NCBI GenBank assembly: GCA_010094045.1
Contig: ML986593.1
Coordinates: 168,781 to 232,780, forward strand
Source: Lojkania enalia
Lineage: Eukaryota; Ascomycota; Dothideomycetes; Pleosporales
Reading direction: 5' to 3'
DNA: 64,000 nt
Position 1 is the stretch's first letter, and the number at the start of each line of letters is the position of its first letter. The position numbers were made by a program, and so were the translations under genes. The notes beneath the pieces were generated by a model. It was not told the origin of the DNA and did not search any database. It was given only the letters and a program-made list of their open reading frames with translations. This document shows, one piece after another, positions 22,675 to 33,176 of the stretch.

Positions 22675-24824
22675 GGCGTGGATCGATATATTGGGGGACC
22701 GAGAAGATAGTGTTAGTATGATAGGATTAAATGGAGGGATTTTGACGGAAACACTCATTTGAACTCTTATAGGGTGCGTAGGATATAGGAAAGGATTTTG
22801 CTTAATGAATACTCCTCAGAAACTTGAAAAGTAGTGAAAACCACGTGATTCGGTATACGAAACGTGATACGGTTGATACTCACGCTCCTGTCAATCGGCG
22901 ATGAGATAGCGTCAACCCTAGAATAGATAAGTTCAGAATCAAGTGAGTCTTATCTACCGTGCACAGCTTTCTTAATGGCCGATGCGTGTAGGGCGCTGGA
23001 TAGTCACGGTCGAAAAGGATACGATAGATTCAAACCAGAGATACCGTTGACACGCGTGGGGAGGAAGACCCTGTATGCTAATGCAAACCAAACTCCTAAC
23101 GTGGGGAGGAGCGATACTCCTGCCTAATACAGTAAGAATCCAGAAGGCCCGGGGGTGTGGTCGGTCGCGTGGTGGTGATGGTGAACAGAACGAGCTCATG
23201 TTGGGAACATGAGCGCAGGACGCTTGGCGGCTCGTGCCACCCACCAGATGCGTCAATTCCGAAATCCCCACGGTTCCCGAGAATCTCTGCTCAACACCAT
23301 GCCGAAACAATTTTACTGGTGTTGTAGTTCTATCTCTGTGTAATCGAAAGCGACTCATGTCGCACATGCGAAAGCGCTGTCTTAAATTTGACAGCTGTCA
23401 AGCGCGGCGCCATGCGCAAACTGTGCCACACCAACTCCTTCCATACGTTCCGATATCGCCCAAGCTCTCCACCAATTCGTCAGGCTCAGCAATGCTGCCA
23501 ACAATGCATGGCGTCGGTGGGCCACTTCGCATCCATATGCGACTTGTATGTCAGAGGCTGGTGGCGCAACGCTAAATGATGCACGACGTCGTAGGCCTCG
23601 AGCCAGATGAAGGCTCAGCATCCGTCTCTTCCAGCAAATGTGCCGCAATATGCGTACTCCTCTATCACGTCCGTCTTGGGGAAACGCGCGATATGGGCCA
23701 GCCAGTGTGTGTGTGTGTGTGCGTGTGCCAGGGCGGCAGGCCCCGATCACTCGGATGAAGCTGCCGGAGAAACTTGGCCCCTCATCCATTTCTTGTTCCG
23801 GAGGTATTCTTGCCTTACACTTGAGGTCCTTTTATCTTCTTTTTTGGTCGATTGCATGTACTCCTAAGTGGGCTGTCGTTTGTGCGGGATGATCGGCTGG
23901 AACTCTGGAGCCGCACCCCGACTCCTGAGGCACGCACGTCCTTCGCCTGCCGCCCGCAAGATCAGCTTCCCTATTCGTGCGGCTGTTCGGACTGCGTTTG
24001 CTAGGCTCTGGATATGCGTATACGCGGTGGGTGAAGTTCGCTGACGGCTCACGGCGGGCACAACAATCCGTATAGGCGGGCAAAGGCGGCGCTACTGTGC
24101 GACTTAGGCCTGAACTGAGCGTCTTAAGACTCCTTTGATATCACGTTTTTAGCCGCCGTTCGTCGGCACCAGCAACTCGCAGATCCGGCTGCTGCTGAGC
24201 GTGTGCGCGTGTGTTCCCGGGCGGGGAACTGCTCTCCGGAAGATTCATTGGTGTTGGAATTTAGCACGCCTCTCCCTGCTCCCACCATTTGTTTGGCCCC
24301 ACCACCAACTCACAGGTACCTTATCATCCCCCGACCTGGTCTGCCCTGGTCTCAATTTCACATGGCTGTAGAAGCTCGGGGCCACGGTGACCCTTTGGGC
24401 AAAGGCCCTTCTGCTCGCCGCCATCTAGGGCCAGCCTCCTCGCTGTAGCCTGCTCTCCGTCACGACACTATGGCATGATTGGTTCAATTTGCTTAACACA
24501 AGGCCTAGGCCAAGCCATGTATTTGAACGCCATGCCGCTTGCCACCCAAAGGGCACTCCCGAATGGTGGGCAAGGCTTGTGCAACAGTCTATCTGGACCC
24601 AAAATTCTGGCCGCGCTGACATCTAAAAAGCACAGCTTACACGCCTCAGTTTTCGACCCGTTTCCCACCCTTGCGTCATCCCCGCTTCTCTTTCCCTCCA
24701 GCTTTGCGAGATGCGTAAGTTCACGCCGTCGAGTTCACAATTCGAAGGGGTTCCAGTTACACTGTACATGAATTCCTGAAGTGCCCGTAGTTGTGTACGT
24801 CTAGGTTTCCCCACATCCGACGCT
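22675..24824. other. Intergenic stretch with a GT microsatellite
   Basis: About 2.1 kb of overlapping short frames on both strands, none with conserved features. A possible leader intron of the next gene runs from a GCGTAAGT at about 24714 to GTCTAG at about 24803. Confidence 0.4.
23705..23728. repeat. (GT)n microsatellite
   Basis: Uninterrupted GT repeat of about eight units followed by GCGTGTGC. It lies in non-coding DNA and explains the short Val/Cys-alternating frames here. Confidence 0.9.
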
Positions 24825-26906
24825 ATGACCGCTAGGACCCTGACGAACGTTGTGAACGACCAAACGGTCGCCTTGAACGCCTTCATCTTCGGCTACGCTG
24901 GTCACTCCCTCGTAACCCCACATGCTGCCCTGCAGCAAGTATGGTGGACTGAAGAAAGAATTAATGAAAAGGTGACTCGGGAATTCATAACCTCGCGACT
25001 ACAGCCAAACGAAAGACGATGGCTGGAGCGCCCGGTGGGCTTCGGAGATTTGACGGATGACACCTATATCGACTGGATACTGGAAAGAGCTAGAAGGCTG
25101 TTCTTGGTGCTTGCAGAAGTTGGGGAAGCGGATAAAATATTTACCGTAGTTGAGCATTCGTGGGATGACGATGATTTGCCTCTTCAAATGGAAGACATCG
25201 AGCAGCTCTCACTTTCGAACAAAAGAGATGACCAGGTCAACATCCGGTTTTACCACACGCAATTTACCTACTTGCTCCGTGTATTGAGCCAAGGTGTCCA
25301 CATCGATTACGCACCGAATGAGGTCTTACCTCTGGAGTATGTCATGGGTCTTCCTCCTGCAGTCACCCTTCAACACTGGTCGCGCGTCCATCTACCAAAG
25401 AAGCCAAGAGAAGTGTATGTTAGGAGGAAGTTTCCCCTTGGCAACGCAGAGTGTCCTGACGCCTTTGAGTCTGATTTTTTGATGGATGTGGAAAGTGCAA
25501 AGATGGTTGAACACGAACATATTGCACCAGTATGGGCCTCATACACCCTAAAAGGAACCGGTTACACACTGTCAAACTTTGTCGGGCAGCATACACTGAA
25601 GACTTACATTGAGCACCGCAATCCACCGCAATACCAGAGACTGCCCAAGCCCGAAAGGAGATATCTATTATTAGGATGGTTACACTGTTTAGCTGATGCC
25701 GTCGCCACACTTCATCAGAACGGCTTTTGCCACTCATCCATTCGTCCTTCCACCATCCTTATCGACGACCACAACAACATTGCTTTTAGCGATATCGATA
25801 GTCTGGAAACATTCCAAAAGGACAAGAAGCCCGATCCCATGGAAATCTACATATATAGTGCTCCGGAAGTACATATATCTCTCCAGCCTTTGGATGCGGA
25901 GATTGCTAAGCCTACCAGCGGACGACAACCCTCTGTAGTCAGCAAGAGCTCATCGGCGTCCTCCAATAGCAATGGTTCGCAGCGACATAAACTGACTAAG
26001 GTACCAACAAATGACTTCTCCGGGTTCAATTTTGGATTCAAAAGAACAAAACCGGCACCGAAGCTACGTTCCCGGATCCATGAAACCGAAAAAGCTGATG
26101 TTTTCTCGTTAGGCTGCATTTTCCTCGATATTTTGACCTTTATGCTCAAGAAGAAGACCCACGAATTTGTCAAACATAGATCTTCCAAGCAGAAGATCAT
26201 CACCGGTGGCAAGAACTCAAAGACTGATTCCTCCTTTCATGCGAATCTTGAAAGAATCGATACGTGGATTAAAGTTGTTGAGGATGCTTCATTTCAGCAT
26301 GAGGAAGATGCATTCCGAGCGGTTCCGCATATCATGATATTGATTCGAGGGATGCTTAGTCGCGCACCTGTTATCAGACCAACTGCTCGGGACGTGCGCG
26401 ATCGACTGTTAGACATACTTATTCAGCACACGGCGATACCGAACGTGCATTGTGGAGCCCATATTCACGATACCGTCCTAGCGACAACTTCCCTCTCTGG
26501 CTCGGATCAGGCGTCAACTATGACTTCTTCCCGCGCGTCAATGTCTACGATTTCAACGGATAGCTCTGATGCAGACACAATAAGATTTTCAGGCCTTTCC
26601 CCATCTACTAGGGTTTCGTCGATCTTAAATTCGTATTCTGACCGTAGTTCGACCTTATCGGACATATCGGAGCTTGACGATGGCGCATCGATTAGTACCC
26701 TCAGCCTCGATACGCCACACCCGCCTCCTTTTGATACAAGACCTTGCTCGCCAAGGGGACACCACCCTCCAATAGCGTCTCCAATATCACCTCGATTGTC
26801 GAATACGCCATCATTCGCGGAATCTACCCGACCATCAAGCCCCACGGGGTCGACGCGAAGCCGTAGAAGCGCTCCGTGGAATAAGCCGTTCATCCTTCTT
26901 CCATGA
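24825..26906 (+). CDS. Protein kinase-fold protein lacking catalytic residues (pseudokinase)
   Basis: 693 aa, one exon, ATG 24825. A kinase-like domain covers about residues 195-555. VYVRRKF (Lys202) sits where the ATP-binding Lys would be. The catalytic loop reads CHSSIRPSTILI at about 302-313 in place of HRDLKPxN, and the metal-binding DFG is replaced by FSDID at 321-325. APEV (APE-like) and DVFSLGCIFLDILTFML (kinase subdomain IX) follow. The missing catalytic Asp argues against phosphotransfer. The N-terminal 190 residues are unassigned and largely helical. The Ser/Thr/Pro-rich C-terminal 130 residues look disordered. A scaffold role is inferred from kinase-dead relatives. Confidence 0.8.
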   Translation: MTARTLTNVVNDQTVALNAFIFGYAGHSLVTPHAALQQVWWTEERINEKVTREFITSRLQPNERRWLERPVGFGDLTDDTYIDWILERARRLFLVLAEVGEADKIFTVVEHSWDDDDLPLQMEDIEQLSLSNKRDDQVNIRFYHTQFTYLLRVLSQGVHIDYAPNEVLPLEYVMGLPPAVTLQHWSRVHLPKKPREVYVRRKFPLGNAECPDAFESDFLMDVESAKMVEHEHIAPVWASYTLKGTGYTLSNFVGQHTLKTYIEHRNPPQYQRLPKPERRYLLLGWLHCLADAVATLHQNGFCHSSIRPSTILIDDHNNIAFSDIDSLETFQKDKKPDPMEIYIYSAPEVHISLQPLDAEIAKPTSGRQPSVVSKSSSASSNSNGSQRHKLTKVPTNDFSGFNFGFKRTKPAPKLRSRIHETEKADVFSLGCIFLDILTFMLKKKTHEFVKHRSSKQKIITGGKNSKTDSSFHANLERIDTWIKVVEDASFQHEEDAFRAVPHIMILIRGMLSRAPVIRPTARDVRDRLLDILIQHTAIPNVHCGAHIHDTVLATTSLSGSDQASTMTSSRASMSTISTDSSDADTIRFSGLSPSTRVSSILNSYSDRSSTLSDISELDDGASISTLSLDTPHPPPFDTRPCSPRGHHPPIASPISPRLSNTPSFAESTRPSSPTGSTRSRRSAPWNKPFILLP

Positions 26907-28565
26907 TGGGTAGGAATCTCATCTGAAGGTTGTTACTCGGCTGTTGGCGTGTTCATATTGTCCTATCCTCCAAGGGGCAACCTATCCGAGCTTTGTCGCC
27001 CCGTCCGATTTCTAAAGGGAGCTAGGTTTCCTTTCCCATTACGTATTTCCAGGCTGCGCCATTGCGCCGAGCATCAGGCTCTGGGATTATAGCTAGGGAA
27101 AGTAACTGGAAAGGGAAGGTTACTCATTGATGGAATAGGCGGAATGCTGATGCTTCTATCGTTCAAACATTTCTCAGGGCGGCGGTGCGCAGCATGTTCA
27201 TGAGACATGGGCGTGTGAAACAATCTCCACGCAGAGTGGTATAAAACCAATGCTGTAAGTAGTCAGGTTGTTCCAATTTCTGGAGCCGAATTCTTTGAGA
27301 TTGAGGTGTTCCGAGGTCTCATCGGAGCGAGCATCAGATGACGTAGATTGGACCCCACTGGAGGGTGGATGCTAAAATGAGACGATATGAAGCTCATCGC
27401 CCTTTTCAGAAGGTGCTTAACAAGACATGGGCTGTGCGTCGTGAAGCATGCCGTCACGTGCATTAGGCCATCCCTCTTAGACTCCCTGTTGGTGCGGGGT
27501 CACGCTACCATTCTCACCGCCTTCAGACACCTCACCCGTTCGCAGCACCGAAACCTCCAAACCCCCCAAACACTCGCAAGCCTCTTTCTCTAGTTTGCAC
27601 CCTCATATGAATGCCAGCACACCATACGTCACTGCATATATGCCTCCGCGCACAGCGTCTCATTTTGAAGTTGCATTCCTTGCAGCGTGCAGAAGTTCCC
27701 CTCGTCATCCCGATAAGCAAACGCCAAAGCCCTAAACCCTGCCACAGTTATTATCGCCATGCATTGGCACGTACCTGGATGGTTCACGGGGCCCAATTGT
27801 TGTCGCTTGTGACTCTCCGGCCATTTGGCTTAAACACTTGGATTTGGACGGCCTTCAGCTTTCTCTCGCAGCACTTGGAGGCTAGGTCCGTTTTCTCCCT
27901 AATATCCCTAGTAAAAGACTAAGGAGTCATCAATACACCACATACCGACCTGGTTCCTTCAGTAGCCCAGCCTATTCTGAGGTGTACGGTATTAACCCAG
28001 TTGAACATTAACGGCGGAGAATTTGGTGCTGGCCAAGCCCCAACCGGTGCGGCTGCAGGCGCCGTCTGACGTAGTTTATTCCCAAATTTTAGCTCACCCA
28101 CACTTCCCCTTGTTAACCGTCATGCATCAACATTATGTCTGCACTACCTGGCCTGAAACCCCTTTTTTCGGCATTTTCATTTGTCAAGCAGCGCGAGTTT
28201 CGTGCTTCACCTATGATTTTGTAGCTGGTATTGGCACTTGGACTCGTTGTTTACCAAGCCCGATGTGATAGGAAATAGCAGCTGACCATCCAGCTATTAG
28301 CTTTTAGAGGGTCGGTGAAAGCCTGGTTCACTTTACAGCCTCATATTCACTGTCAAATGATCGACATTAGCTTACCGCCACGCGACTAGATCCCGCTGCG
28401 AACCCCTGGTGCAGCAGGTGAACTGCATGAGCGTGCGGTGCCAACTTTGCGGGGGCCCTAGCTTTTACCTTATATATATATATCGGCGCCATGCCCATGA
28501 ACTTCATAATATTTCTTATACATCTGGACTTCCGAAGATCGATAACCTGAAATTTGCCTCTCAAT
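26907..28565. other. Intergenic stretch, no gene seen
   Basis: About 1.65 kb of non-conserved short frames. It includes the GH2 promoter at its right end. Confidence 0.45.
28471..28483 (+). promoter_or_regulatory. TATA-like element of the GH2 gene
   Basis: A (TA)n tract of 13 bases followed by CGGCGCC lies about 85 bp before the GH2 start codon, a plausible TATA position for a fungal promoter. Confidence 0.45.
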
Positions 28566-30942
28566 ATGCGGCAATTTTCTGGCATTGTGTCTTCTTTGCT
28601 AGTAACTGCTAGCGTTCTAACTAGCACGAATGCAGATTATGTTCTGAAGGAAGGACCCCTTGATACGCCATGGACTAAGACTGTGGGACTGAACCCCTGG
28701 CCTCAATATCCGCGTCCTCAGCTAGAACGTTCCGCTTGGAAAAACCTCAATGGCATTTGGAAGTATCAGAATGCGACAAGTCCTGACGATGTCCATAAAC
28801 TTCCGTTCGCAAATAGCCTTACTTCGGAAGTTCTTGTTCCCTTTTGTCTCGAAAGCGCGCTTTCAGGTATTTTCCTCCACGATCCCACACTAGGACGAGA
28901 GATCTTATAATTACTCTAGGGATTATGAATGAATATAGTACCTACAGTTGGTACGGAACTTCGTTCGACGTCCCATCCTCGTGGCACGCAGGTGACAGGG
29001 TGTTACTCAATTTCGGAGCGGTAGACTATCAAGCTACTGTTTTTGTGAACGGTCACAACGTGGGCAACCATACGGGCGGCTATTGGTCGTTTACATTTGA
29101 TGTGACCGACTTCTTGAAAGCCAATGGCACCAACGAGCTGTAAGCATCCCTCAGCATTCTGGATTTTTTGAACTGACTAACGTGGGACAGTCTTGTTTTC
29201 GTCTATGATCCCACGGACCGGGTCATTGATGGAAAGGAGACCCAAATTGTGCTAGGTAAACAATCTCTTCATTTCAACCACATTTTTTATACGCCATGCA
29301 GTGGTATATGGCAGACAGTGTGGCTTGAATCAGCCCCCGCGGAGCATATCACTGAACTCCATCTGGATGCCAATATGGATGGCCGAGGTATGCAGTATCT
29401 TCATTCTTGTAGCCTTATAGTTAAATTATTCTAGTAAACGTCACTGTATATAGCTCGTATGGCTGGGATTCGCCAGTTGAAATTACCATATACGAGCCTC
29501 ATTCTGACACCATCAAGGCTGTAGGAAAAGGGACCGCAGGCACAGCCTTTCAATTCACAGTAGACTCACCTGATCTGTGGTCCCCAGATTCTCCTACTTT
29601 ATACAACTTGACGGCTACATTGGGAAGTGATATAGTCAATAGTTATACCGGATTTAGAACTGTATCACGAGGTGTGATCAATGGAATCCAGCGCCCATTG
29701 ATCAATGGCAAATTTTTCTTCTGGTTCGGTACCCTTGATCAGGGATTTTGGCCAGACGGCATTTACACGGCACCAACTTATGAAGCTATGGTCTCGGACC
29801 TGCAAGCGCTCAAGGAAGTGGGCTATAATATGGTTCGCAAGCATGTGAGTCTCGGAAACTACGTAAGATAGATTCTTCTCACTCAATGTTACAGATCAAG
29901 GTAGAACCGGCACTGTTTTACAAGGCTGCCGATGAGCTTGGCCTTTTGCTGATTCAGGACATGCCTTCACTACGTACATATGTCTATACAAATCCCGAAC
30001 CAAAATCATGCCCACCACGCACTGCTGTCGGTTCTCCAGAGGCGCAACAAGAGTTCGATAGTCAACTTGCTTTGCTTATTCAGCAGCAAAGGAATTATCC
30101 CAGTATTGTTACTTGGGTAAGCTACGCCCTAACTATGGGAATCTTAGAGCATCTTTCGTGGAGCTCGCTGATTTCGTAGGTGATATATAATGAAGGATGG
30201 GGTCAAGACAGCGGAAACCCACCTGATGGGAGACTAACTGACATGGTTCGCTCGCTGGACCCAACTCGACTTGTGAATTCCGTCACTGGATGGTGGGATC
30301 ATGGCTTTGGAGACTTCCATGTAAGGAGGACCCGTAATATAGTTTCTGATGCGCAATCAACTGCGTGTACTTTGCTTACCTCCAATTTTTCTTAGGACAA
30401 CCATAGATATCCTCAACCCCAGTGCGGGACTCCTTGGTACTCTCTTGAAAATACGCCATATGATTCAAGCCGCATTGGGATTCAAGGAGAATTTGGCGGC
30501 ATTGGTCATAACGTATCAGCAGACCAGTAAGTCAGAATGCAACTTTACGCCATTCAAACTGGGATTCTTCAAGACGCAACGGTTTATACTAACTTCTAAT
30601 AGTCTTTGGAAAGAAAAGGAGCCGATTGACCATATTGCCAACATCTATTCAATTACCACGGACCTCAAAGCCTGGAACCATAATGCGCATATTTTACTCG
30701 GTGAGCTTCGCCAGCAAATCGAACATTATGCCTGTTCCGGCGCTGTATGGACCGAAACGACCGACGTGGAGGGAGAAGTCAACGGTATGCTCACATACGA
30801 TCGAAGGATAAACCGCATGGATAAGGATCAATGGAAGAGAGACATTCAAGCACTCTATGATACTGCAGAACGTAGGACGATGAATGCAACCGCCCGCATC
30901 ATGTCGAGAGAAGAGGCGATGGATGATATGGGATTGGCATAA
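28566..30942 (+). CDS. Secreted GH2 glycoside hydrolase (beta-glucuronidase/galactosidase-like)
   Basis: Eight exons: 28566-28866, 28920-29139, 29191-29387, 29435-29844, 29895-30116, 30180-30320, 30396-30526, 30603-30942. All introns are 47-76 nt with GT-AG ends. 653 aa. Signal peptide MRQFSGIVSSLLVTASVLT. The sugar-binding domain (WKNLNGIWKYQ, VPFCLESALSG, YQATVFVNGHNVGNHTGGY) is followed by an Ig-like domain and a TIM barrel. The acid/base Glu455 lies in VIYNEGWGQ and the nucleophile Glu529 in GIQGEFGGIGHN, both intact. FYTPCSGIWQTVWLE is typical of the fungal subgroup. Substrate cannot be fixed; release of sugars from plant or fungal polysaccharides outside the cell is the likely role. Every exon junction keeps frame, which supports the model. 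Confidence 0.92.
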
Positions 30943-31222
30943 CCCGCCGGGGCGAGTTTGTTATTTGCTCTTCATCTTCTTGTGATCTTTTGTTGGGATA
31001 CCATATAATTGGATAATGATCTAGTGTAAAAGATATTTACCACATAGAAGGGGCGCGGAGATAATAATAGAATATGGCTGCGCTCCTTCAACTAGGCTAA
31101 GCTCACGAATCAACATGCTCATATAAAGCAATTATCGTCAGTCATATCGATATCACGCCACTCTAATCACTGTAAGTCTCGATCTATGTACGTTGTCTAA
31201 TTGGTTCTTACTAGTCCCGCGC

Positions 31223-31888
31223 TTATTGATTACCTCCATGCAGCCTCTTCCATTCCCGATCCAACATGCCCATTTCAACACCATCCCACCATCTTCCCTC
31301 ATGCCAGAGCGCCTCTCTTTGCCTCCCCTCCACCACGAACCCCAACCGCTCATACAGCCTCAAAGCCCCTTCATTCCACTCAAATGCGCGGATAGTCACT
31401 CGATGCAGACCCACAAGGTGAAATGCGTAATGCAGCGCCCACCGGATAGCTTCCCCGCCATATCCGTGGGCCTGGTACATCGGTAAGATGTCAATAGCAA
31501 GCTCGGTATTCCTATGGTGCGTGAGCGGCGGTGGCAGGCCCTTGAGCGTCAATTGGCCTATCGCGGTGCCATATTTCGTCGGCGCGATTCTCGACGCCGT
31601 TCGCAATTCCAAGGACTCCACGCCCGAGTCTTCGCCCTCGGGCACAATCGCTCCTATACTCTCCTCTGGAAGCAGACAGATTACAGCGCCGAGGAGCGAT
31701 TCCTCAGCAACCTGTTTCTGCCATTTGCGCGCGTCTTTTGTGCCCGGCAGTTTGATGTTAGAGGCATTGCTATTGGCGTAGCCGATTCGGTCGTCGTTTA
31801 TGGCGTCGAAGAGATCGTTGTCTTCAGGGATGCGGACGGCACGGTACGCAAGGCGTTGGGAACGGAAGAGGTCGCGTTGTATGTGCAT
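31223..31888 (-). CDS. GNAT-family N-acetyltransferase
   Basis: 221 aa, one exon, ATG 31888. It fits the RimJ/RimL-like GNAT group: an N-terminal LAYRAVRIPEDNDLFDAI strand-helix, the core strand NTELAIDILPMYQAHGYGGEA with the acetyl-CoA pyrophosphate loop Q-x-x-G-x-G, then HRVTIRAFEWNEGALRLYER and LGFVVEGRQREALWHEGRW. It transfers acetyl from acetyl-CoA to an amine; the substrate is unknown. No targeting signal. It is convergent with the GH2 gene. Confidence 0.88.
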   Translation of the reverse strand: MHIQRDLFRSQRLAYRAVRIPEDNDLFDAINDDRIGYANSNASNIKLPGTKDARKWQKQVAEESLLGAVICLLPEESIGAIVPEGEDSGVESLELRTASRIAPTKYGTAIGQLTLKGLPPPLTHHRNTELAIDILPMYQAHGYGGEAIRWALHYAFHLVGLHRVTIRAFEWNEGALRLYERLGFVVEGRQREALWHEGRWWDGVEMGMLDREWKRLHGGNQ

Positions 31889-33176
31889 TTTTTAATAAAA
31901 AAAACCTTATAATATTTTTGGCATAAGATTCTAGCTTAAAGTTGGTGCTGTAGTATGGGATATCGGAAATCAGATGACTCGGAGATTCGTGTTGTTTCTA
32001 AGCGCAGGCCTTTCCTGTTTTAGATTTCGTAAAAGGCTTGGGTTGTTAGTAGGATTTTTTGATCCGCTAGTTGCCGTAGCAAGACAATTCTTTTGGTATG
32101 ATCGAGGAATGCATCTCCAAACCCTAAGATTTGAAGTGCCTATGTGTGAATTAGGTAGATGTGTTGCGGCACATGCCTAGCTGGACTCACTCCCTGATCT
32201 TCACGTGCTACCAAACATCCCACATCGTCACTGCAAAATTTCACGCCATGGTACATGAATTTCCGTTGTTTCATATTTGAGTGGCTAGCCTAAGTCTGTC
32301 TCCCTAATTTGGATCGTCCCATTTTTAGCATTCGCCATTCAGCATACTCAAGCTAATCCGTCACGTGAGCGACACCTCATCCAAGTTGTCTGATCAACGC
32401 CCTTCATAAGCCAATTAATGGAAAAGATTTTAAGACCCTTCTTCATTGTATAGGGAGTCCCCAGTGGCTCACCGTCGATATGTTCTCTAGCCTGCTCGTT
32501 CCGGGATAAAGATAATGTTGGAAAAATTTATCATTGTAGAACTTTTGATAGTTGAGCAGCGGCGAAGAATCATGCTTTCGATCCAAGGAATTAATGCATT
32601 TGACTATTAGAATCAAGGTCTGGAGGGCCTATACGAAGTTTTCCTTGACGGATAAGTCGAGATAGTCGACGATTTCCTATGTATAACTAGCGCGAACGAT
32701 TAAACTAGTCGATTATTACAGAAATTTACTCGATAGACAGGTTGCCCACCACGGCTCAATTTCGCAGCCCCAAGTATCTTATTCCGTCTCAGCTTTGGTC
32801 CTGCATCCTAGCTTCGACTGTCCTTCAACCAACCCTCTCGTACAGTGCTCTGGACACAGGACTGGCTCTCACATATGATAGACTATAAGCTGAACTCAAC
32901 TTCAGCAACCATCGATCCTAATCTCATTGTTGCAGTCGTTGAGTTGCTATCATACAAGAGCCGTCTTCTGATTGGACCGGCGCGTAACTTGCCGCTCCAA
33001 TCATGTATTGAAAGCTGTGTGCCCTCATCGCCACTAGCGCCGCTCTCAATGTATTTGTTGCGTACCTTTTTTGCGCAATTCGTCCCGAGAATATTCTATT
33101 TCTGATTGCTTACGCTTTACTTGTACTTAGACTGGAGGAGCGGGCATGGATAACCGACAACAATAGAATCGTAAGG
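31889..33176. other. Intergenic stretch, no gene seen
   Basis: AT-richer than the DNA to its left. It marks the change into the gene-poor compartment. No frame with recognisable features. Confidence 0.4.
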
